From: Deltaproteobacteria bacterium | GTDB lineage: Bacteria; Desulfobacterota; UBA8473 | Direction: 5' to 3' | DNA length: 12,348 nucleotides | Assembly (NCBI GenBank): GCA_030643245.1 | Contig: DAOWME010000067.1 | Coordinates: 1 to 12,348 of the forward strand | Shown here: one piece after another, positions 7,516-12,208 of the stretch | Numbering within the stretch: position 1 is the stretch's first letter | How the letters are laid out: every line of letters begins with the position of its first letter | Notes under the pieces: model-generated | Databases searched by the model: none | The model's input: the letters and a program-made list of their open reading frames with translations, nothing else | What the model was told of the DNA's origin: nothing | Translations under genes and position numbers: made by a program

Positions 7516-8199
7516 ATGTTAGTTAAGAACTGGATGAGTGTGGGTGTTATGTCGATTCGCGCAAGCGATTCATTACAACATGCCCTCAAGCTTCAAAAAG
7601 AACGTAATGTCAAGATCCTGCCGGTAGTTGAAGCCGGCAACCTGGTCGGGATCGTTACAGATAGAGATTTGAAGAAGGCCTCTCCTCCGGAGGCCATACC
7701 ACTGGATCTTAGCGAGGCACTTTATATTACTTCGAAAATCAAGATCCGTCAGGTTATGACACCTTTAGTATATACCATTTCGCCTGACCATACCATAGAA
7801 GAAGCGGCTGACATCATGCTGACAAACAGGGTTTCGGGTCTACCCGTTGTCACTGACGATGGACAGATCGTTGGAATCATTACCCGAAGCGACATATTAC
7901 GGACTTTCATGTCTGTCACGGCCGCACATAAACTGGGATATCAGGTTGCTTTCAGTGTACAGGACATACCGGGTGCTGTTGGGGAGGTAGCGAGGTTGGT
8001 GCGCGGAAGAGGTGGACGCATAGCATATTTGTTGGGTTACTCTTCGAAAGAGGACCCAACTTCTCGGAACGTGCATATGCGGATATACGATCTCGACAGC
8101 GATAAACTTCCCGATCTCTTGAAGGAGATGGGAAAAAAGTGCAAGCTGCGCTATGTGGTTGATCCCTTTCTGGACAAGAGAGAAATTTACGATCAGTAA
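7516..8199 (+). CDS. CBS-CBS-ACT domain protein (AcuB-like)
   Basis: A 227-residue soluble protein. Two CBS motifs form a Bateman module: MSVGVMSIRASDSLQHALKL...LPVVEAGNLVGIVTDRDLKK (about 7-60) and VMTPLVYTISPDHTIEEAADIM...LPVVTDDGQIVGIITRSDIL (about 80-133). An ACT-like domain follows (about 143-215), beginning FSVQDIPGAVGEVARLV. CBS pairs bind adenine nucleotides and ACT domains bind amino acids, so an allosteric sensor role is likely. The arrangement is that of Bacillus AcuB, whose biochemical role is poorly defined, so no symbol is given. TAAGGAGG lies 7 nt before the ATG, and the promoter at 7187 drives it. No partner gene lies on the same strand, so it is probably monocistronic. Confidence 0.9.
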   Translation: MLVKNWMSVGVMSIRASDSLQHALKLQKERNVKILPVVEAGNLVGIVTDRDLKKASPPEAIPLDLSEALYITSKIKIRQVMTPLVYTISPDHTIEEAADIMLTNRVSGLPVVTDDGQIVGIITRSDILRTFMSVTAAHKLGYQVAFSVQDIPGAVGEVARLVRGRGGRIAYLLGYSSKEDPTSRNVHMRIYDLDSDKLPDLLKEMGKKCKLRYVVDPFLDKREIYDQ

Positions 8200-8210
8200 G
8201 ATGGCTTGTA

Positions 8211-8414
8211 CATAAGCGTCAACTTGAGGAAGTTATAACTCGCGCGGTCATAATTTGCGGAATTTTCAGCGAGCAATGGGCATCGAGCGCAAGGCGCGAA
8301 AGCGCATAATAGAGAGTCCTATTGCAAGCTTGAGCAACGCAGCGATCGGTGATCAGGGCTTACGGAAAAGATCAAATTATGGCCGTGCGAGGTATATTTC
8401 AGCCTCGTCCTTAA
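8211..8414 (+). repeat. Fragment of the palindromic element family, split by a nested insertion
   Basis: AGCGTCAACTTGAGGAAGTT (8214-8233) matches the right arm of copy A (AGCGCCAACTTGAGAAAGTT, 155-174). The match resumes after a 155-bp interruption as TATTTCAGCCTCGTCCTTAA (8395-8414), which corresponds to TATTTCGTCCCCGCCCCTAA at the end of copy A. Joining the two pieces rebuilds a complete right arm. No left half is present upstream, where the CBS-ACT gene ends, so this is a solo arm. Confidence 0.5.
8238..8392. mobile_element. Nested palindromic (MITE-like) element with TATA direct repeats
   Basis: Terminal inverted repeats CTCGCGCGGTCATAATTTG (8239-8257) and CAAATTATGGCCGTGCGAG (8373-8391) agree at 17 of 19 positions. 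The interior is partly self-complementary around ATAATAGAGAGTCCTATTGC. TATA occurs on both sides (8234-8237 and 8393-8396), as expected for a 4-bp target duplication, although TATA is short enough to arise by chance. At 155 bp it encodes nothing and would need a transposase supplied elsewhere. It belongs to a different sequence family from copies A to D. Confidence 0.55.
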
Positions 8415-8522
8415 GATCGAGTTTCCGGTGTTATATTTTTCAACCTACCATTTGTCACAGTGAAGCATCTCCCTGCCTTGATTACCTGACACCGATTCCG
8501 CAAACAATGCACTATAGATTCT

Positions 8523-8541
8523 CTCCCCCTTGATGGGGGAG
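8523..8541. repeat. CTCCCCC/GGGGGAG hairpin repeat
   Basis: CTCCCCC and GGGGGAG form a perfect 7-bp stem around TTGAT, followed by GGTTAGAGCGGGGG. A similar sequence of the type CCCCCTTGATGGGGGAGGGTT occurs in many copies between genes in several environmental bacteria, from general knowledge. No U-tract follows on either strand, so it is not an obvious terminator. Confidence 0.55.
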
Positions 8542-8560
8542 GGTTAGAGCGGGGGCATCA

Positions 8561-8734
8561 AAAACATTTGCCACTTGTTGGACGGAAATGAATACGGCGT
8601 GGGATATTGTCAGTGTCGAGCCCCCTCTGCTTTCCGTAGACGAAGAAGAACACGGGCTCTTTCAGGAAGTCGCCGGTGATATTGCTTTCGCTCTATACAA
8701 GTTAGCGCCCTTCGGGCGAGCTGTTAGCTGTTAA
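8561..8734 (+). pseudogene. Frameshifted remnant of a GAF-domain sensor protein
   Basis: Two plus-strand frames joined by one base shift give the end of a GAF domain. The first frame reads CHLLDGNEYGV (about 8570-8601); the second, one base on, reads DIVSVEPPLLSVDEEEHGLF followed by QEVAGDIAFALYKLA (8603-8707). GAF domains of sensor kinases commonly end in YGVxxVSVP...DEEExxLFxEVAxDIAFAL, and removing one G in the GTGGG run at about 8599-8603 restores that spacing exactly. Nothing of the rest of the protein (PAS, kinase) survives nearby. The second frame has an internal ATG at 8588 but no Shine-Dalgarno. Confidence 0.55.
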
Positions 8735-8787
8735 GCCGTTAAGTCTGTTTGGCTTATTAGCTTAATGGCTTACAAGCTTAATAGCTA
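8719..8787. repeat. AGCTTAA/TTAAGC-rich imperfect hairpin
   Basis: Repeated short words (TTAGCTGTTAAGCC, GTTAAG, CTTATTAGCTTAATGG, CTTACAAGCTTAATAGC) make an imperfect palindrome: GCTGTTAAGCCGTTAAG on the left pairs with CTTAATGGCTTACAAGC on the right across a loop of about 17 bases. It follows directly on the GAF remnant and on a small CGCCCTTCGGGCG hairpin at 8706-8718. No coding role is seen. Confidence 0.5.
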
Positions 8788-8830
8788 TGATCGGCTGGCA
8801 CACATAGTCAGGAACTAATTGATATAATAA

Positions 8831-8858
8831 TTGACTAAAAAATGGGATTTCCTATACT
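8831..8858 (+). promoter_or_regulatory. Promoter-like pair with no obvious gene
   Basis: TTGACT (8831-8836) and TATACT (8853-8858) are spaced by 16 bp within AT-rich sequence. A transcript would run from about 8865 through the REP-like hairpin at 8942 and the small Cys-rich frame at 8982 toward the end of queC. No other gene follows on this strand. Confidence 0.4.
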
Positions 8859-8941
8859 ATGAATTTAGCTCCTTCCTCGCTTAAACGTGCAAAGTTTTTC
8901 GATCTGTGCAGTTAACCGTGGACCAAGGGTAAAACCTCAAT

Positions 8942-8971
8942 GTAGGGTGGATCAAGCGAAGAGGATCCACC
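8942..8971 (+). repeat. REP-like hairpin with GTAG head
   Basis: GTAG (8942-8945) is followed by GGTGGATC (8946-8953), a 10-base loop and GATCCACC (8964-8971), a perfect 8-bp stem. A GTAG-type tetranucleotide beside a hairpin is the signature of REP elements mobilised by RAYT (REP-associated tyrosine) transposases; similar TAGGGTGG...CCACC repeats are widespread. No RAYT gene is in the window. Confidence 0.55.
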
Positions 8972-8981
8972 ATCCACTGAG

Positions 8982-9122
8982 ATGAACTATATTCTCAGTT
9001 TAAGGGCCGCTCAACATATCCATGCTTCTCCAGGTTGTAATGAATGCAAAAAGCAAGAGCCATGCCAAAAAGACAAAATAGATAGAAAAAAGGTTCCCCG
9101 CACAAAATGTACTAATTGCTGA
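8982..9122 (+). CDS. Possible 46-residue Cys-rich small protein
   Basis: From ATG 8982 the frame reads to TGA 9120-9122 with cysteines spaced CNEC-x5-C-x14-CTNC, the last Cys being the final residue. The pattern and the high Lys content suggest a small metal-binding fold or the end of a lost larger protein. The ATG has no good Shine-Dalgarno, and the frame starts just after the REP-like hairpin, so the true start may have been removed. I do not recognise a family. A chance frame is quite possible. Confidence 0.25.
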   Translation: MNYILSLRAAQHIHASPGCNECKKQEPCQKDKIDRKKVPRTKCTNC

Positions 9123-9170
9123 AAGCTAACCGCACGGGTGCCGCAGAGTTTGAATTTACAAAGGTAGGGT

Positions 9171-9190
9171 GATAGTCTTCAAGTAAAAGC
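9171..9190 (+). repeat. Short dispersed repeat, copy 1
   Basis: GATAGTCTTCAAGTAAAAGC matches GATAGTCTTCAGGTACAAGC at 10836-10855 at 18 of 20 positions, in the same orientation. ATCCGG follows here immediately and follows the second copy after 14 extra bases, which looks like one sequence with an internal deletion. Function unknown. Confidence 0.4.
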
Positions 9191-9245
9191 ATCCGGGTGG
9201 GGATCAGGCCTGACATGATTGAAGAGAAAAAACAGGGTATTGATT

Positions 9246-9387
9246 TAGTGTCCATCCAGAAATGGTCTTTTTGCACAATATCTGCGTTATGCTCAAAAAA
9301 TAATCCTCGGAATATTAAACATCCTGCGGTTATTTTTTTCGCATGCCTTGATCTTGAACAAACATCCTCATTTCTGGATGGACACTA
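9246..9387 (+). repeat. Palindromic element, copy C (142 bp) with perfect 19-bp ends
   Basis: TAGTGTCCATCCAGAAATG (9246-9264) and CATTTCTGGATGGACACTA (9369-9387) are exact reverse complements. Inside, ATGCTCAAAAAATAATCCTC pairs imperfectly with CTGCGGTTATTTTTTTCGCAT. The core words AATCCTC, CCTGCGGTT and GATCTTGAACAAA occur in the same order and orientation as in copies A, B and D, so this is a shorter member of the family with a third, unrelated outer arm. It ends 23 bp past the queC stop and could terminate that operon. Confidence 0.8.
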
Positions 9388-9410
9388 TTAACCTGGAATT
9401 GACGAAGGAA

Positions 9411-10112
9411 TCATGTTCCATGTGAAACGTATTCCGTCGGATCTGTGACACCGGCTTCACTAAAACCTTTCTTTCTCAGGAGACAGCTGTCACACTGCCC
9501 ACAAGCCCTTCCTTCAGGTGAAGGGTCGTAGCAGCTATGAGTTATGGCGTAATCGAGGCCCAGTTCAAGGCCTCTTCGAATGATTTCCCCTTTTGTCATG
9601 TGGATGAGAGGTGTTCTGATTCGTGTTTTCGTCTTGCCTTCGATGGCCGCCTTTGTGGCAAGATTCGCCATGTACTCGAACGCTGCGATGTATTCGGGGC
9701 GACAGTCCGGGTACCCGCTGTAATCCAGGGCATTCACCCCTATGAAGATATCTGAAGAGCCCACCACCTCTGCCCATGCCAGCGCATAGGAAAGAAAGAT
9801 CGTGTTGCGCGCGGGCACATAGGTTACAGGAACCCCCCTCTTCATCTCTTCCTCACTGCGACCTTTTGGTACGTCGATATCATCGGTAAGGGCAGACCCT
9901 CCTATAGTTTTCAGGTCGATGTCGAGGACCAGATGTTCTTTTATCCCAAGGGCCTTTGCCACTCTTTGAGCCGCTCCTAACTCCGAAACGTGGCGCTGAC
10001 CGTAGCGGAAACTCAGGCTGTAAACCTCATAACCTTCCCCCAGGGCAATGGCCATTGCGGTCGTAGAATCTACACCGCCGCTGGAAAGGACTACAGCTCT
10101 TTTCTTCTTCAT
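9411..10112 (-). CDS. queC: 7-cyano-7-deazaguanine synthase QueC
   Basis: ATP-dependent conversion of 7-carboxy-7-deazaguanine and ammonia to preQ0, the precursor of queuosine (tRNA) and sometimes of deazaguanine-modified DNA; cytoplasmic. The 233-residue protein starts MKKKRAVVLSSGGVDSTTAM with the PP-loop SGGVDST at 10-16, has VPARNTIFLSYALAWAE and GVNALDYSGYPDCRPEY in the middle, and ends with the zinc site C-x8-C-x2-C-x2-C (HSCYDPSPEGRACGQCDSC). An upstream ATG at 10154 would overlap queE by 28 bases and add a non-conserved stretch. The ATG at 10112 has GAGAG 8 nt before it and lies 14 nt after the queE stop, so it is preferred. It forms an operon with queE. queD is not in the window. Confidence 0.95.
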   Translation of the reverse strand: MKKKRAVVLSSGGVDSTTAMAIALGEGYEVYSLSFRYGQRHVSELGAAQRVAKALGIKEHLVLDIDLKTIGGSALTDDIDVPKGRSEEEMKRGVPVTYVPARNTIFLSYALAWAEVVGSSDIFIGVNALDYSGYPDCRPEYIAAFEYMANLATKAAIEGKTKTRIRTPLIHMTKGEIIRRGLELGLDYAITHSCYDPSPEGRACGQCDSCLLRKKGFSEAGVTDPTEYVSHGT

Positions 10113-10126
10113 TTTCTCATCTCTCG

Positions 10127-10771
10127 CTATACCCCTCTTTGCTGAGCCCCCCAAATAATTTTATGGAGTTGTAGGTGAAGCCTCACATTCAAATGATCTT
10201 CCATGATCCATTTTGCCAGGACCTTCGGTTCCAATCTCCGGAAGACGGGTGAGAAGTGCACCGTGTTAACCGAAGCGTACTTCTCTATGAGATCGAGTAC
10301 CTTCTTTGCAAACTCATAGTCGCCCCGAGTCCCGATAACAAATTTTATCTCGTCCTTGTCCGTCAGCCTTGTGAGATTCCCCAGGTCGTTCTTATCTTCC
10401 TCACCGCTGGAAGGACATTTTATGTCCATGATCTTCACAGAGCGGTCATCGATCCGGCTGATGTTCCGAGTACCGTTTGTTTCTACCAAGACCTCAAATC
10501 CCGTTTCAAGCAGGCGACGGACAAAGACAGGCGTCTCTTCCTGGATCAACGGCTCACCGCCGGTCACTTCAACGAGAGGGCACCGATACGAGGCCACCCT
10601 ATTTATGATGTAATCTATCTCCAGGTCCTCGCCATGATTGTATGCATACTCCGTATCACAGTAGGAGCACCTCAGGTTACACCCGGCCAGTCTCACAAAT
10701 ACGCACGGCCGACCGACGTACGAACATTCCCCCTGGATGCTGTAGAAAATCTCATTTACCTTTAGTGTCAT
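10127..10771 (-). CDS. queE: 7-carboxy-7-deazaguanine synthase QueE (radical SAM)
   Basis: Radical-SAM ring contraction of 6-carboxytetrahydropterin to 7-carboxy-7-deazaguanine, the step before QueC. The 214-residue protein begins MTLKVNEIFYSIQGE, as QueE proteins usually do (xxEIFxSxQGEG). It carries GCNLRCSYCDTEYA with the CxxxCxxC cluster ligands at about 31-38, VEVTGGEPL for SAM binding, ETNGT and DIKCPSSGEED. The frame extends to a GTG at 10810, but the 13 extra residues are not family-like and have no Shine-Dalgarno, so ATG 10771 is preferred; its GAG-rich Shine-Dalgarno is weak and close. It is followed by queC after 14 nt. It lies 96 nt after the DUF3786 gene on the same strand and may be transcribed with it. 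Confidence 0.94.
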   Translation of the reverse strand: MTLKVNEIFYSIQGECSYVGRPCVFVRLAGCNLRCSYCDTEYAYNHGEDLEIDYIINRVASYRCPLVEVTGGEPLIQEETPVFVRRLLETGFEVLVETNGTRNISRIDDRSVKIMDIKCPSSGEEDKNDLGNLTRLTDKDEIKFVIGTRGDYEFAKKVLDLIEKYASVNTVHFSPVFRRLEPKVLAKWIMEDHLNVRLHLQLHKIIWGAQQRGV

Positions 10772-10835
10772 CTCTCGTACATTACCGTCAACGCTAAAAA
10801 TATCCAGCACACATCACAGCGTGAGGAACCATCGC

Positions 10836-10872
10836 GATAGTCTTCAGGTACAAGCCTTCAACCATGACTATC
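10836..10872 (-). repeat. Short dispersed repeat, copy 2, forming a dyad
   Basis: GATAGTC (10836-10842) and GACTATC (10866-10872) are perfect inverted heptamers around 23 bases that include a second copy of the 9171-9190 repeat. The dyad straddles the stop codon of the DUF3786 gene and precedes queE. The stem is weak and has no U-tract, so a terminator role is unlikely. Confidence 0.35.
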
Positions 10873-11809
10873 CGGTCCTACCCTCCCTAAATAAAGCCCT
10901 GATATCCCCCACGATAAGGATATCTGAGACAAGGTTGACGAGACCCCATATCGCGTCTACAGCGAGGTGGTCTTCCACTGATCGGTCAAATAGGATGGAG
11001 AGACTTGGCGGGAACTCTTCGTCACCCTTCCATAGTAGATAATAGAAGGGCACCTTTGGAAAGACCGGGAATTTGTATGCGGCATCGGCCAGGTCGAGGG
11101 CTTCACCCCCCACACGCTCCGCAGCCCTCTTGAAAGCTTCATGATCATTTCCGTACCGCGTGAGGACGGGTTCGACCTTAAGTTCATGGGGTCCACTGAA
11201 GAAATGGGCGCTTCTGAGCTCTTTGACACTCACCATCTTATCAGCGAGAGGCAGAGGTCCCACATTGATCAGATACACGAGGCATAGCAATTCCAAAAGG
11301 GAGTTGTCTATACGTTCCAATTCTCTTACACCCTGGTGAAACAGGCAATGGTTCCGAATGTCCACCAGAAGATATTCACTAAGAAAAGGAAGAAGCACTC
11401 CCGTTGGCGGCCGGTCTATGGCCTGTGCATTCTCACAAAGCTTCTTCATGTCTCTTTGCTCAAGATCTCCCCAGTACTCGGTTGGCAACTCCACAATATT
11501 GCCGGAGGGCGTCTTGGCCGGGGGGTTTTCAGCGCGCCGTCTATCTTGCATGTCCAGGAATCCTTGACTGAAGGGATAAGGTCCTGACCTGAATTCAATG
11601 CAGGGGAAGCGGTCACAGTCCCTTGGGCAATATTCAATACGGTTCTCTATAGCACACGCAAGAATCGGGCATGGCTGCCCCAATATCCTCTCTTGCGCAG
11701 CCATCTTCTTCAGTCCGTTATGACTCCTTCCCGACCCGCATGTCGAACAGGTCCCCAGGAGGTTGAGTCTGCAAACATCACAGTTTATTCCACATGCGGC
11801 AGTGGACAT
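10868..11809 (-). CDS. DUF3795-like Cys-rich domain fused to DUF3786
   Basis: A 313-residue soluble protein of unknown function. Residues 1-75 carry ten cysteines (6, 10, 13, 21, 24, 47, 52, 61, 65, 70) in the pattern CGINCDVC...CSTC...CP...C...CPRDC...C, like the DUF3795 family and probably binding Zn or Fe-S. The C-terminal part, from about 120 and clearest in PFYYLLWKGDEEFPPSLSIL followed by FDRSVEDHLAVDAIWGLVN (about 257-295), is DUF3786-like. DUF3786 is common in anaerobes and often found near corrinoid and Fe-S proteins. GTGAGG lies 7 nt before the ATG. It precedes queE and queC on the same strand, which could mean co-transcription, but nothing shows a functional link. Confidence 0.82.
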   Translation of the reverse strand: MSTAACGINCDVCRLNLLGTCSTCGSGRSHNGLKKMAAQERILGQPCPILACAIENRIEYCPRDCDRFPCIEFRSGPYPFSQGFLDMQDRRRAENPPAKTPSGNIVELPTEYWGDLEQRDMKKLCENAQAIDRPPTGVLLPFLSEYLLVDIRNHCLFHQGVRELERIDNSLLELLCLVYLINVGPLPLADKMVSVKELRSAHFFSGPHELKVEPVLTRYGNDHEAFKRAAERVGGEALDLADAAYKFPVFPKVPFYYLLWKGDEEFPPSLSILFDRSVEDHLAVDAIWGLVNLVSDILIVGDIRALFREGRTG

Positions 11810-11826
11810 TATGAAACCTCACAAAG

Positions 11827-11847
11827 AAAAGCCCTGTAAGGGCATTT
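11827..11847 (-). terminator. Attenuator-like hairpin in the DUF3786 gene leader
   Basis: On the minus strand GCCCT-TAC-AGGGC (11843-11831) is a 5-bp GC-rich stem with a 3-base loop, flanked by AAAAT before and TTTTCTTT after. That is the form of a small intrinsic terminator, and it lies between the candidate promoter and the Shine-Dalgarno of the gene starting at 11809. The stem is short, so efficiency would be modest. Confidence 0.35.
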
Positions 11848-11873
11848 TGCATCTTTCCGATGTCGTCCTGAAA

Positions 11874-11899
11874 GTGAACACTCTATCGTTCACACTATA
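11874..11899 (-). promoter_or_regulatory. Candidate operator dyad and -10 box upstream of the DUF3786 gene
   Basis: GTGAAC (11874-11879) and GTTCAC (11888-11893) make a perfect 6-bp inverted repeat with an 8-bp spacer, typical in size for a dimeric repressor site. TATAGT (11899-11894 on the minus strand) adjoins it, so the dyad would cover the transcription start. A TTGACA exists at 11930-11925 but is 25 bp away, too far for a standard -35, so the promoter part is weak. Confidence 0.35.
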
Positions 11900-11984
11900 A
11901 GAGACTATTTCAAGAATGCTGAATTGTCAAGCCTGTCCTTTTCCCGGCATTGTTAATTTAATATAGCTATGCTATCATGAGATC

Positions 11985-12208
11985 TCAATTTACCATAGGA
12001 GGTCTCGTTGCATATTTAGGCCTCCATAGTAACGATCTGCAGGTTATATGATGGGTGTTTAGTCAAATCTTTCCACCTGTGCAGTTAGTCGAAATAAATT
12101 GTTTATGATTTGAATGATCTTTGACGAACATTCTTGATTCATTTTGTGAAAGATTCTTAGTGAATGAAGCCGAAAATGCAGATTTGTTTGAGGGAGCTTG
12201 CGACTGAG
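11985..12208. other. Intergenic stretch without a recognisable gene
   Basis: AT-rich sequence with no credible coding frame. It contains one hairpin: GGAGGTCT (11998-12005) and AGGCCTCC (12018-12025) pair as an 8-bp stem including one G-U, with a 12-base loop. A weak plus-strand promoter-like pair, TTGTTA 11950-11955 and TATCAT 11973-11978 with a 17-bp spacer, precedes it, so a small RNA is conceivable but unsupported. CCTGTGCAGTTA at 12076-12087 recalls TCTGTGCAGTTA at 8903-8914. Confidence 0.4.

Larger units (their letters stand above)
8200..9410. other. 1.2-kb repeat-rich stretch without an intact large gene
   Basis: Between the CBS-ACT gene and the end of queC no frame has convincing full-length protein character. 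The stretch holds at least six separate inverted-repeat structures, a degraded GAF fragment, a promoter-like pair and one small Cys-rich frame, all listed on their own. The parts at 8415-8520 and 9123-9170 show nothing I can interpret. The density of dissimilar repeats suggests a tolerant insertion zone between two convergent transcription units. Confidence 0.7.

Noticed and set aside
8255..8533. 92-residue plus-strand frame
   Set aside because: It lies mostly inside the nested palindromic element and its composition (Arg/Ser-rich) is that of a chance frame.
8719..8787. AGCTTAA words as replication iterons
   Set aside because: Spacing is irregular, the words form a palindrome, and no replication initiator gene or AT-rich unwinding region adjoins.
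9197..9391. 64-residue plus-strand frame
   Set aside because: It is made almost wholly of palindromic copy C, so the frame is a by-product of the repeat.
10772..10810. Longer N-terminus for queE from GTG 10810
   Set aside because: QueE proteins begin close to the EIFYSIQGE motif; the 13 extra residues are not family-like and no Shine-Dalgarno precedes the GTG.
11894..11930. TTGACA and TATAGT on the minus strand as a standard promoter
   Set aside because: The spacer is 25 bp. At 17 bp from TTGACA the -10 would be TAGTCT, and at 17 bp from TATAGT the -35 would be TCAGCA; neither is convincing, so only the dyad and -10 are listed with low confidence.
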